41,788 bases of DNA from a virus, in IMG/VR virus record IMGVR_UViG_3300042261_000529, positions 1-41,788 of that record. The stretch is one strand, 5' to 3'. A program made the position numbers and the translations under genes. A model generated the notes under the pieces. That model had not been told where the DNA came from. It saw only the letters and a list, made by a program, of their open reading frames with translations, and made no database searches. This document shows, in pieces, positions 6,237 through 13,925 of this stretch (the stretch's first letter is position 1; each line of letters starts with the position of its first letter).

Positions 6237-8391
6237 AGGCAACAAGTTCCACAAACTCCCCAAGAATCTTTTTGTTCATCTTTTTAGATTTCAGACTCTT
6301 CACAAAAGCATTTTTGATTTGTGCTTTGGAAGCATCTTCGGCAACATCAAACTCACTGTCCTGAGACAAAGCATTTGCAGAAAGACCAAAATAAGCGTGA
6401 TATCCAGACTTTTTAAGAGTAAATGCCCGTTCTTTACGCCAGGTAGACATTACTTTATCGTGCTCGGGACCATAATATCCACAATAGCGGCGAATAAAGG
6501 TATTAGCGTCGCGTGATTCTAGAACACGAATACCAATAAAGTTTACGTCAGCAAACCGATCCCGCAGATTGCGAAGAAGAAGATCAGTAAACTCCCACCA
6601 ATCACAATCACACGAATAGGTATTACCAGTCTTGCGATCACGAAGAAAAGCATTTGCTCCGATAGTTCCAGTCCCAAGATAAGGATCTTCTTCCCAATTA
6701 CGCTTGACCTCACGATGATACTTAATCATACAAGCTTCACCATCAGTCAGAATCACACACTGAACTTTTTGGAGATTGTTTTCTTTCTTAAACTGAGGAA
6801 GAATTTGATGTAGAGAAATCAGTGCCTCATTCAGTGGAGTTCCCGAAAGAGAAAGACCAAGAGGAGTGCCATAAGGGCAATAATGATTACGACCAAAACC
6901 AGCGGCAAGGCGGAAAATATTCAGCATTTGTTGTTCCAAAGTTTTTCCATTCACTTTACTGGTCAAAAGGTTCATCATAGAAAACCATTCACCGACCTGA
7001 ACCAATCCAGGTTTCTTTTCATAGGAAAGTTCTCGAAGATTTGCTTTACCCCCTTCATCATATTTTACAAGCGGATAGTCAGTAGTGAAGGCATAAACCT
7101 CAAACGGAATACCAGTTTTTTTGCAGAACCAAACAAGATTAAAGAGTTGCTTGACGGTATCAAGCATCACATCACACATCGAACCAGACCAGTCCAAAAC
7201 AAACACTAGACCGTGATTTTTACCATTTGCAAGAGTTGTGACTTTACGAAAAAGGTCTTCATTGTATTTGTAAGTATGAAGTTTGGAGCAGTCGAGAACA
7301 CCAGTGCGGGCAGTCGAAGCACGGGCATAGGAGTCTGCTGCCTTACGACACTCAAACTCTTTCACCAGATAGTTGACTTCCTTTTGAGCAGAACGCTTAA
7401 ACTCAACAAACTGCTTATCAATGTTACCAAAAATAGTATCGTATGAATAATCAGTTCTTTCGAGAAAATCTCCCCAAGACTCTTTGCATCGAGAGTGAAT
7501 CTCTTCATTAGGTACAATAATTTTTTTCAGATCAAGTTTAGGAAGTTCGAGATAAACATTCTCATAACCAGTATCGTTGATAAGTTCTTTCAGTGCCTCT
7601 TCCAAAGACTCCATTGTCTTGACTTCGGGTTCTTCGTCCTTTTCACCACCCTGATTTTGTTGAGTAGGTTGTTGGGGAGTTTGTTGGGTAGTTTCGTCAG
7701 AAGCAGACCCTTCGGAAGCACCAGACTCTGGTTGGTCGTTTTCACCAGGTTGCTGGTCGTCAAACTCATTTGCAGGATGATCTGTTGCACCACTTTGTTG
7801 TGCTTCCAGATTATCCAGATTGGTTTTGACTTGTTCTTCTTGTGCTCGCTTGCAATACTTATAAAGTTCTTCTGCTGCGATCAGAACATCGGCAAAAGTT
7901 TCGGTGTCGGCAATGAGGTTGATAATATCCATTTCCTCACCACGCTCAATAGGCACAGTGGTGTAGTTACCGACCTTAAACCACAAGTTTGCACGGTCGG
8001 CAAGGTTATAAGTTTTCAGGTCATCGTCGCCCAGTTGGAAGAAGTCCTGGTCGGAAAGTTCTTTATAACCATTAAAGAAAGTCTTTGCAAGACCAGGATA
8101 GCGCCGCTTCATTAGTTTCTCGATACGCGCATCCTCAACCACATTCACAAACTGCGGAGGAATCTTGTGCTCCTGCAACCAGTCCTCATCAGGCGTATAA
8201 AGTGCGTGTCCGACTTCGTGACCCACCAGCAAGTCATACACAATATTGCTTGCCTTCTCCCACATCGGCAGAGTCAGCACACGAGTATGCACATTAAAGC
8301 AAGCAGTCTCCACTTTCTTGTGCTCAACCACAAGGTCTTCGGTGGCAAGAAGTTTGGCGAGTTGGGACTTGATTTCGTGGCGGACGGTCAT
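6235..8391 (-). CDS. VWA-domain / HExxH protein, CobT-like partner of the MoxR/CobS ATPase
   Basis: A 718-aa protein in two parts joined by a Gln/Pro/Glu/Ser-rich linker (about 199-256). The N-terminal part has a zincin motif HEVGH (58-62) followed by VVEDARIEKLMKRRYPG (84-100), where ED-x-R-x-E could give the third metal ligand. The C-terminal part is a von Willebrand A domain with MIDAS motif DWSGSM (400-405) and a later LTDGEA metal-site Thr-Asp. This layout matches CobT-like or MoxR-associated VWA proteins; cyanophage copies are often labelled peptidase. It probably acts with the AAA+ ATPase encoded next. Both the chaperone role and proteolysis are inferred. A TATAAT box lies 24 bases before the start. 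Confidence 0.88.
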   Translation of the reverse strand: MTVRHEIKSQLAKLLATEDLVVEHKKVETACFNVHTRVLTLPMWEKASNIVYDLLVGHEVGHALYTPDEDWLQEHKIPPQFVNVVEDARIEKLMKRRYPGLAKTFFNGYKELSDQDFFQLGDDDLKTYNLADRANLWFKVGNYTTVPIERGEEMDIINLIADTETFADVLIAAEELYKYCKRAQEEQVKTNLDNLEAQQSGATDHPANEFDDQQPGENDQPESGASEGSASDETTQQTPQQPTQQNQGGEKDEEPEVKTMESLEEALKELINDTGYENVYLELPKLDLKKIIVPNEEIHSRCKESWGDFLERTDYSYDTIFGNIDKQFVEFKRSAQKEVNYLVKEFECRKAADSYARASTARTGVLDCSKLHTYKYNEDLFRKVTTLANGKNHGLVFVLDWSGSMCDVMLDTVKQLFNLVWFCKKTGIPFEVYAFTTDYPLVKYDEGGKANLRELSYEKKPGLVQVGEWFSMMNLLTSKVNGKTLEQQMLNIFRLAAGFGRNHYCPYGTPLGLSLSGTPLNEALISLHQILPQFKKENNLQKVQCVILTDGEACMIKYHREVKRNWEEDPYLGTGTIGANAFLRDRKTGNTYSCDCDWWEFTDLLLRNLRDRFADVNFIGIRVLESRDANTFIRRYCGYYGPEHDKVMSTWRKERAFTLKKSGYHAYFGLSANALSQDSEFDVAEDASKAQIKNAFVKSLKSKKMNKKILGEFVELVA

Positions 8392-8414
8392 AGAGCGTTG
8401 TGCGTTATGGACCT

Positions 8415-8420
8415 ATTATA
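8415..8420 (-). promoter_or_regulatory. Sigma70-like -10 box ahead of the VWA gene
   Basis: TATAAT on the minus strand in the 46-base gap before the VWA protein start, in GCGTATAATAGG. A possible -35, TTGAGC at 8436-8441, sits 15 bases upstream, which is short of ideal. It could begin the VWA transcript independently of the deformylase gene. Confidence 0.45.
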
Positions 8421-8437
8421 CGCAAGAAATCTGCCGC

Positions 8438-8899
8438 TCAAACCACCGCTGGGACAGTTTCCAAAGTGTCCATTGTGATTCCGTCGAGGTGGTCTATCTC
8501 GTGTTGTATGATTCTTGCTGTAAGACCAGAATAAGTCTCAAAATGTGGTTTGCCTTTGAGATCTCTGTATTTGACCTTGATAGTTTCTGCTCTATTAATG
8601 GGTAAAAATGTTTCAGGAATACTCAAACACCCTTCTTCCATCATACACTTATTTTCTGAAAACTCAACGATCTCAGGGTTTATCATTTTAAGAATATTTC
8701 CTTCGTCGGAAACTATAATGATTCTTTTAAGGACACCGACTTGGTTTGCGGCAAGTCCAATACCCTCACTTTGGAGCATTGTATCCACCATCGAAGCACA
8801 AAAAGTGCGGAGCGTATCGTCGATATTCGCAACTCTTTTTGCCTTTTGTGTTAAGACCTTATCGCCTAGAGTTCTGATGGTAAGCATATCAGACACCAT
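8438..8899 (-). CDS. def: Peptide deformylase
   Basis: A 153-aa metal-dependent peptide deformylase, which removes the formyl group from the N-terminal Met of new proteins. All three catalytic motifs are present: GIGLAANQVG (46-55), EGCLS (89-93, with the metal-binding Cys91) and QHEIDHLDG (132-140, metal His133 and His137, catalytic Glu134). It is shorter than most bacterial forms (about 165-190) and ends soon after motif 3, as in other marine phage deformylases, where photosystem proteins such as D1 have been proposed as targets. The ATG comes two bases after the stop of the 50-aa gene. A second in-frame ATG four codons later (MLTIRTLG) could be the true start. Confidence 0.97.
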   Translation of the reverse strand: MVSDMLTIRTLGDKVLTQKAKRVANIDDTLRTFCASMVDTMLQSEGIGLAANQVGVLKRIIIVSDEGNILKMINPEIVEFSENKCMMEEGCLSIPETFLPINRAETIKVKYRDLKGKPHFETYSGLTARIIQHEIDHLDGITMDTLETVPAVV

Positions 8900-8901
8900 A
8901 T

Positions 8902-9054
8902 CTAGTATATTTTATATATCAAAAAGAAGAAGCGCCCTGAGAGGCGCTTCTTGAGTGCTTGGCGACGTGCCTTTGCTTGTCGGAGTGCTTGCGGTTTCAG
9001 TTTCCGCTTCTGCTCCTTTTTAGAGTGGTGCTGCCAGTTTGGAGTGTTTGCCAT
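8902..9054 (-). CDS. Small very basic 50-aa protein ending inside a terminator
   Basis: An ATG at 9054 opens a 50-codon frame: MANTPNWQHHSKKEQKRKLK at the start, then Ala/Arg/Lys/Gln-rich helix-forming sequence to about residue 38, then RFFFLIYKIY. The first 38 residues are strongly basic and likely helical, suggesting nucleic-acid binding, and I recall similar short basic proteins in cyanophages. The frame is odd because residues about 35-45 are encoded by the arms and U-tract of a strong terminator hairpin, so the stop codon lies 17 bases beyond the T run. The stop is two bases ahead of the deformylase ATG. Function unknown. Confidence 0.7.
   Translation of the reverse strand: MANTPNWQHHSKKEQKRKLKPQALRQAKARRQALKKRLSGRFFFLIYKIY
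8921..8952 (-). terminator. Rho-independent terminator within the end of the 50-aa frame
   Basis: On the minus strand AAGAAGCGCC, a six-base loop TCTCAG, then GGCGCTTCTT: a perfect 10-bp stem followed by C and TTTTT. It is one of the two best terminators in the window. It would end transcription before the stop codon of the small gene and before the deformylase gene. Confidence 0.8.
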
Positions 9055-9076
9055 CTTGGGCTCCGTATATACAAGT

Positions 9077-9103
9077 ATTATACCAGCAGGAGCACCAATT
9101 ATA
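9077..9103 (-). promoter_or_regulatory. Two TATAAT boxes ahead of the 50-aa gene
   Basis: TATAAT occurs twice on the minus strand, at 9098-9103 and 9077-9082, in the 65-base gap after the nucleotide-sugar dehydrogenase gene. Neither has a convincing -35. GCTCC and GGAGC flank the second box and could form a loose hairpin. A promoter for the small basic gene is plausible but weakly supported. Confidence 0.35.
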
Positions 9104-9119
9104 TCTGGCGTGTGCCACT

Positions 9120-9902
9120 TCAGAAACCGACCCCTGCTCGATGAATATCGTTGAGTTCACGAATGTATTTAACAAGTGGACTATCTGAAAACTGCTCTAG
9201 TTCATAATTGTCTTTGATAAAGCAGTGTCCACCCCAACCAAAACTACCATCCCAACCAGGAACTTGAGTGTGAGAGGTTCCAATACGCTCATCCATTCCT
9301 GCCATATTTCTAAAATCATCGAATGTAGATTCACACCCAAGATACTTGTGAATCCTATAAAGTTCATTATAAATGGTAACTTTAGTTGCTAGGAAGAAGT
9401 TTTCTGCATACTTAATTAAAGCAGCACTACGAATATCAGTAATCCCCACACGCTTTGTTTTAAGTTTAGGAAGTCTCTTAACGAAGATTCGAGCAACTTT
9501 CTTTGCTGCTTTTTCATTACCACCAATAATACAGAAGTCTTGATTCTGGAACTTCTCAATATTATGGCGAGAATCTAAGTATTCTGGACTGTGAAGAACG
9601 TGAATCTTTTTATACTTCTGCTGCGCCTCATAGTAGTAATTGGGATTTGCAGTTGACTTGCAGCAAACTGGAGTTTTAGATCCAATATGAGTATTAACTT
9701 GAGTTAGAATATTATCAAGCAATCCGTGATTATCTTCCTTTGGAGTGTCTACACAAACAAAGACTGCATCAAACTTTTCACCATCGTGATTAGCAATCAC
9801 ATCATCACTTAATTTAGGATCAATAACTACCTTTTCTTCATCGGTAAAAATAGAAGCAACGGCAGATCCTACATAACCGTGCCCAACAATCATTACTTTC
9901 AT
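9120..9902 (-). CDS. Short nucleotide-sugar dehydrogenase-like protein (UDP-glucose/GDP-mannose dehydrogenase family)
   Basis: A 260-aa protein with the NAD-binding start MKVMIVGHGYVGSA (Rossmann glycines 7-12), CVDTP (50-54), HSPEYLD (104-110, matching SPEFL of the family), IKYAENFFLATKVTIYNEL (163-181) and GGHCFIKD (224-231) with the catalytic Cys227. These are the hallmarks of enzymes that oxidise UDP-glucose or GDP-mannose to the uronate. Usual enzymes have 390-450 residues; this one ends just after the catalytic Cys region and lacks the C-terminal sugar-nucleotide domain. Activity on a normal substrate is therefore uncertain. Its start overlaps the gp46 stop by four bases. A role in phage or host glycan chemistry is inference. 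Confidence 0.85.
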   Translation of the reverse strand: MKVMIVGHGYVGSAVASIFTDEEKVVIDPKLSDDVIANHDGEKFDAVFVCVDTPKEDNHGLLDNILTQVNTHIGSKTPVCCKSTANPNYYYEAQQKYKKIHVLHSPEYLDSRHNIEKFQNQDFCIIGGNEKAAKKVARIFVKRLPKLKTKRVGITDIRSAALIKYAENFFLATKVTIYNELYRIHKYLGCESTFDDFRNMAGMDERIGTSHTQVPGWDGSFGWGGHCFIKDNYELEQFSDSPLVKYIRELNDIHRAGVGF

Positions 9903-11608
9903 ACTATCCTCGAAAAACCTTTTACTTTATCAAATTTTATCACATTCTCAAACTTATCGTGTAAGTCTGATTTATGGGAAATCACAAAGATATTAGCATC
10001 CTTAATGACATAACGAATAATCTTAAGAAACTCATCGGTGCCGAATCCATCAAGTGAGGAATCAAATACCTCATCCATAATCAGCAGATTGGTATTGACG
10101 GAATTTTTGACTCGGGCGACTTCTCTCCAAGTGAAGAGGAGGGCAAGGTCGATTCTCATTTTTTCACCCTCACTGAAAGAACTATAAGAAAAGTCTTCGT
10201 GAATGGGTGATTTGACCGTTTCGTTAAACTCTTCATCCAGATGGAAATTGATATAAAAATCCATCATCTGAAGATAACGATTCACCTGCTGATTTATGAA
10301 CGGAAGATACTTCTTAATGATCTTCGTTTTTACACCATCATCCCTAAGTAAGGAATGGGTAAAATCGTAATAAACGATTTCTTCTTTTTTCTTAGAAAGG
10401 TCTTCGAATGTTTTTTGGAGATTTTCTCTGAATTTTTCTAGCTTCTCATGCTCAGTATTTCGGTTTGCAAGGTTTTGGGTAATAGTTTGAATTTCAGATT
10501 CAAGGTCTCGGATTTGTCTCTGGTTGAGGGAAATCCTAGTATTGTTTTGAGAAATCTCATGGTTGAGTTTCGTAATCTCCTTAGATAGAACTGTGAATTG
10601 ACGCTCTCGTTCCTGTTCTAACTTTATAGTCTCCTCAAGTTCTTGAAAACCTTTCTGGAGTTCCTTTGCTTTATTTTGAGCGTCTGTAATTCTATTTAAC
10701 CGAAACTCTTCCTCTATAGTTTGAGTGCAGGTAGGGCAGACCGTATTTTCAGTAAAAAACTTATGCTCTTTAGTAATGACAGATACTTTCTGTGAGATTT
10801 TACCCTTAAGATTGTTAAGCTTTACTAACTTATCACCAGCACCAACGACTTCTTCTTGTTCTTTTGTATAAGAAAAAATTTGCTCTTCTGTTTTAGCATT
10901 TTCGGTCATATAAATGCCAACTTCAGAGTCTAAATTGGCAATCTTTTCTTTATTGGCATTGATATTGGCATTACCACGATTCTCAAGTTCTTCAATAAAC
11001 TCTTGCTGCATTTTAAGTTTTTCTTTAATGGAATCTTTTCTAAATTCCAGAGACTTAACTTGCTCTTTCTTTTCACGAATTTTATCTTTAATAAGATTAT
11101 TCATCGCAGAAAAAATACGAATATCAAGAAGATCCTCAATCACTTCTCGACGATTCGCAGTAGTTAATTGCATAAAAGGTACAAAAGTGCTACTACCCAA
11201 AATTACAATTTGAGTAAAAGACTTATAGTTGACCTTTAGAATATTTTCTTCCAGAATCCTTTGCATAGCACGATCATCTGCTTCTTTATGCAGAGGAGTT
11301 CCATTCACCTCAATATCAAAAACACTTGGTTTAATGCCACGACGAACAAGATAATTTCTATTGTTGAGAGAAAATTCAATCTCAACTAGACAATCTCTCT
11401 CATTAGTTGTATTAACTAATTGAGGTTTATTAATTTTACGAAATGGTTTGTTAAAAAGAACAAAGGTAAGTGCATCTAAAACAGTTGACTTACCTGCCCC
11501 ATTTGTTCCGATAATAAGGTTCGTATTATATTCTTGAAAATTAATTTCTGTGAACTGATTACCAGTGCTTAAAAAGTTTTTCCACTTAATTTTTTTAAAA
11601 ACAATCAT
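9899..11608 (-). CDS. 46: Recombination endonuclease subunit gp46 (Rad50-like)
   Basis: A 569-aa SMC/Rad50-type ATPase that works with gp47 to resect DNA ends for recombination-dependent replication and host DNA breakdown. Visible are Walker A GTNGAGKST (34-42), two long coiled-coil arms (about 170-290 and 300-415), a zinc hook CPTC (291-294) between them, the ABC signature FSEGE (478-482), Walker B LLIMDEVFD (508-516) and the H-loop FVISHKSD (541-548). The length agrees with T4 gp46 (560). The start overlaps the DUF3110-like gene by four bases, and gp47 lies one gene further upstream. Confidence 0.97.
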   Translation of the reverse strand: MIVFKKIKWKNFLSTGNQFTEINFQEYNTNLIIGTNGAGKSTVLDALTFVLFNKPFRKINKPQLVNTTNERDCLVEIEFSLNNRNYLVRRGIKPSVFDIEVNGTPLHKEADDRAMQRILEENILKVNYKSFTQIVILGSSTFVPFMQLTTANRREVIEDLLDIRIFSAMNNLIKDKIREKKEQVKSLEFRKDSIKEKLKMQQEFIEELENRGNANINANKEKIANLDSEVGIYMTENAKTEEQIFSYTKEQEEVVGAGDKLVKLNNLKGKISQKVSVITKEHKFFTENTVCPTCTQTIEEEFRLNRITDAQNKAKELQKGFQELEETIKLEQERERQFTVLSKEITKLNHEISQNNTRISLNQRQIRDLESEIQTITQNLANRNTEHEKLEKFRENLQKTFEDLSKKKEEIVYYDFTHSLLRDDGVKTKIIKKYLPFINQQVNRYLQMMDFYINFHLDEEFNETVKSPIHEDFSYSSFSEGEKMRIDLALLFTWREVARVKNSVNTNLLIMDEVFDSSLDGFGTDEFLKIIRYVIKDANIFVISHKSDLHDKFENVIKFDKVKGFSRIV

Positions 11609-11871
11609 TCTGAAAGACTCTTAGGAGGAATTACAATGTCGTTTGATGTAATCACAGCATATTTGTAATTATACACTCTACACGTATTAATTGCAAGGTC
11701 GGGATCGACCTCAATTACATCCATTTCAATATCTTCATTATCCTCTAACATTAATGCATATCGAACTGCATCATCCTCTTCCTGAAAAAGAAAAAGAACT
11801 TTATCTCCCTGTTCATCCTTTACAGCATAAGCACCTTCATCAGTTTTGCCTTGTACTGTGAGAATGAACAT
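11605..11871 (-). CDS. DUF3110-like small protein between gp47 and gp46
   Basis: An 88-aa protein starting MFILTVQGKTDEGAYAV at the ATG at 11871, which shares a base with the gp47 stop (TAATG) and has a GAGGT ribosome site inside the gp47 end. An in-frame TTG five codons upstream is unlikely. KVLFLFQEEDDAVRYALMLE (residues about 24-43) resembles the DUF3110 proteins of cyanobacteria, where this pattern is a two-strand and helix fold. Function is unknown. Its place inside the gp46/gp47 operon suggests co-expression with recombination proteins, not necessarily a shared task. Confidence 0.7.
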   Translation of the reverse strand: MFILTVQGKTDEGAYAVKDEQGDKVLFLFQEEDDAVRYALMLEDNEDIEMDVIEVDPDLAINTCRVYNYKYAVITSNDIVIPPKSLSE

Positions 11872-12911
11872 TATTCTACCTCGCAAGCTTGTCGATACAG
11901 TTCTTGTAATAGATTCTTAATCAAAGACTTATCAAACTCAATTTCAGACTCATCAATATACCTATTTAAAATAGATAAAGTATTTTCAGTTTCTTCAACT
12001 GCAAAATCTTCATTCTCAATGATATCAAAATTTTCTACAATTTTGAGTTCCTGTATTCCAGAAGAATACAATTTATCAATGAACTTTTCAAAAGATTTTG
12101 GATTTGTTTTTTTACGAACAATCACCTTAACAATTTTGTTTGCATACTCAGAGGCATCAAACATTTGATAAGGAGTATCATCATAATAAAGGTTATAAAA
12201 CAATTTATAAGGATTATTAACTGGAGTATGAGTAAGGGTATCCGTATCGAAGATGTGAAAACCACGAGTATCGTTTACATCATTCCAGAACATCTCATAA
12301 GGATTTCCTAGATAGAAGATTTTTCCATTATCCGATCGAGTGTGATAGTGTCCCGAGAAGACACGTTCAAACTTCTCAAATAATTCGCACCCCATACCAT
12401 CTTCCATGACGTGCCCTCTATGAGCTCTAAATCCGTTGAGCTCAAGGTGCCCCATCGCACACTTGCAAGATACTTTTTTAATAAGTTTGACAGTACTCTC
12501 ATAATTTTCTTGATTGATCCAGGGAACGAAAAGAACTTTAAGTTTATCCAATTTGACTTCCGTTGCTTCAGAATAAACAATTACATTTTTATATTCTGAA
12601 AGTAATAGATTAACTGAATTAACAGTGTTTGTATTTTTATAATAAGCAGTATGATTACCAACAATAGTGTGAACTGTTATGCCAAGATCCCTTAACTTAT
12701 TGTAGTAATTTTCTTTTGCCCACTCCAATGACCAAAGATCAATATTTCTACGGTTATCAAATGTATCTCCCATATCAATAACGACTTTAATGCCATTCTC
12801 TTCCAGATACGGGAAAAAAACATTTTCATAAAAAAGTTTAAAATGATCGTGCAAATACTTAGACCCTTTACGGGCGCCAAAATGCTGATCGGTTATGATT
12901 GCAACCTTCAT
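11871..12911 (-). CDS. 47: Recombination endonuclease subunit gp47 (Mre11-like)
   Basis: A 346-aa calcineurin-like phosphoesterase nuclease, partner of gp46. The metal-binding motifs are in order: DQHFG (8-12), DMGDTFD (46-52), VGNHTAYY (84-91), GHLELNGF and the SGHYHTRS motif that ends the active site. Length equals that of T4 gp47 (about 340). The ATG overlaps the end of the gp55 gene by four bases, giving an operon gp55, gp47, DUF3110-like, gp46. Confidence 0.97.
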   Translation of the reverse strand: MKVAIITDQHFGARKGSKYLHDHFKLFYENVFFPYLEENGIKVVIDMGDTFDNRRNIDLWSLEWAKENYYNKLRDLGITVHTIVGNHTAYYKNTNTVNSVNLLLSEYKNVIVYSEATEVKLDKLKVLFVPWINQENYESTVKLIKKVSCKCAMGHLELNGFRAHRGHVMEDGMGCELFEKFERVFSGHYHTRSDNGKIFYLGNPYEMFWNDVNDTRGFHIFDTDTLTHTPVNNPYKLFYNLYYDDTPYQMFDASEYANKIVKVIVRKKTNPKSFEKFIDKLYSSGIQELKIVENFDIIENEDFAVEETENTLSILNRYIDESEIEFDKSLIKNLLQELYRQACEVE

Positions 12912-13381
12912 CTACCGCGATACTGAATGTTATCTTTAATCGTATTATAGTCTGAACTACTGCCAGAAAGCAAGCTGTCGTCAATCATCATAACCTCATC
13001 AAAACCAGTTCGTTCGATAATCTTGGTCTTGATTTCCAGTTGCTTCTTCTCCTTCTGAATACGGCGGAGGAAAGCGTAATGGATGATTTGAGTAAAATAA
13101 GCAAATGGATTCTTAGACTTTTCAGGATCGAAGTTATGAATATATTGAATACAATTTTCGATACCATCAGAGATCATATCATCCCGAAACATATAATTTA
13201 CAAAGTTCGGTTTGTATGAAAGATGTGTAGCAATCTTCAAAAAGCATTCACCAAGATAATTGCTAATTCTTGGTTTTGGAAGTCCTTTTTCTTTTGCATC
13301 TAAAAGTTTGGTTCTATAAACAATGAGTGCTTCTAGCAACTCCTTGTTATTAACATAATGTTCTGGTTTTTTCTTTGGCAT
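12908..13381 (-). CDS. 55: Late transcription sigma factor gp55
   Basis: A 157-aa T4 gp55-type sigma factor that directs host RNA polymerase to late promoters of the TATAAATA kind, helped in T4 by gp33 and the gp45 clamp. The segment DMISDGIENCIQYIHNFD followed by AYFTQIIHYAFLRRIQKEKK (about 67-116) corresponds to sigma region 2, which contacts core polymerase and melts the -10. The length is near T4 gp55 (185) with a shorter C-terminus. It starts a new transcription unit: a 124-base gap upstream holds a sigma70-like promoter. Candidate target sites are present ahead of many morphogenesis genes in this window. Confidence 0.95.
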   Translation of the reverse strand: MPKKKPEHYVNNKELLEALIVYRTKLLDAKEKGLPKPRISNYLGECFLKIATHLSYKPNFVNYMFRDDMISDGIENCIQYIHNFDPEKSKNPFAYFTQIIHYAFLRRIQKEKKQLEIKTKIIERTGFDEVMMIDDSLLSGSSSDYNTIKDNIQYRGR

Positions 13382-13420
13382 AACATACTCTTATTAATAA
13401 ATTTAATATCAAGTATTAAG

Positions 13421-13450
13421 ATTATACCACATTATGTTAGGACTTGACAA
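13421..13450 (-). promoter_or_regulatory. Sigma70-like promoter for the gp55-gp47-gp46 operon
   Basis: On the minus strand TTGTCA (13445-13450), an 18-base spacer and a perfect TATAAT (13421-13426), 40 bases before the gp55 start. This is the best minus-strand host-type promoter in the window, and it is well placed to give early or middle expression of the late sigma factor and recombination genes. Confidence 0.65.
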
Positions 13451-13472
13451 CTAGTAAATATTTGAGTAGAAT
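13444..13472 (+). promoter_or_regulatory. Possible plus-strand (antisense) sigma70-like promoter
   Basis: On the plus strand TTGACA (13444-13449), exactly 17 bases, then TAGAAT (13467-13472). The -35 is perfect, the -10 matches five of six, and spacing is optimal. It shares its -35 bases with the divergent gp55 promoter. No plus-strand gene follows; a transcript would run antisense into the Sm-like and carbamoyltransferase genes. Confidence 0.45.
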
Positions 13473-13505
13473 CGCTTTGCTAGGGTTGATAGAGAGGAAG
13501 TAGCT

Positions 13506-13925
13506 TTAATTATCTTTAGTATTATAAAGATCTTCTAGTTTCTTTCTTGCATCATCAACGGATGCAATATATCCCATTTTATCAGAAACTTTAACTGGTT
13601 CTGATGTTTCCTCAAGATTTGGAAATGGTCTTTTTGTTGGATACTCTTCCAAATATTCTTGATAAAATTTAATCATATTCTTATCTTTAACTTCTGTCAT
13701 TGTGATTATTTTTTCAACGTTGACAACATAAAAATCATCATTAGAAAATTTGATCCAAGGTTCTAACTTTAAAAGTGTTCCTTTTGACTTTGGAATATAT
13801 TTTAATATTACGGGATTTTGCATTACAATTACAGCAATTTCTGTTGTATTGTCAATACAAACTAAAGAGAATACTTCTTCTCCTGAAACCATTTTCAGTA
13901 TTGCGTAAAACTCTTCTCCCATCAT
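13506..13925 (-). CDS. Hypothetical Sm/SH3-like beta protein
   Basis: A 139-aa protein (138 if the second of two adjacent ATGs is used). The first half, FYAILKMVSGEEVFSLVCID through NPVILKYIPKSKG, predicts as a small five-strand barrel of the Sm/SH3 type, seen in conserved proteins of cyanophages as far as I recall. The second half is charged and helical (PSKRPF-like linker, then DDARKKLEDLYNTKDN at the end). Its start overlaps the carbamoyltransferase stop, so the two are co-translated. RNA binding would fit an Sm fold but is not shown. The gene lies between the carbamoyltransferase and gp55. Confidence 0.65.
   Translation of the reverse strand: MMGEEFYAILKMVSGEEVFSLVCIDNTTEIAVIVMQNPVILKYIPKSKGTLLKLEPWIKFSNDDFYVVNVEKIITMTEVKDKNMIKFYQEYLEEYPTKRPFPNLEETSEPVKVSDKMGYIASVDDARKKLEDLYNTKDN

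Noticed and set aside
7495-8115. A plus-strand open frame of 206 codons opposite the VWA protein gene
   Set aside because: Antisense to a gene with clear zincin and VWA motifs; the translated sequence is Phe/Leu/Ile-rich shadow of the Gln/Glu linker and has no signal of its own.
9055-9119. Possible tRNA or structured RNA in the gap before the 50-aa gene
   Set aside because: Only 65 bases long, no cloverleaf, no T-arm sequence, only a 5-bp GCTCC/GGAGC pairing around a TATAAT box.
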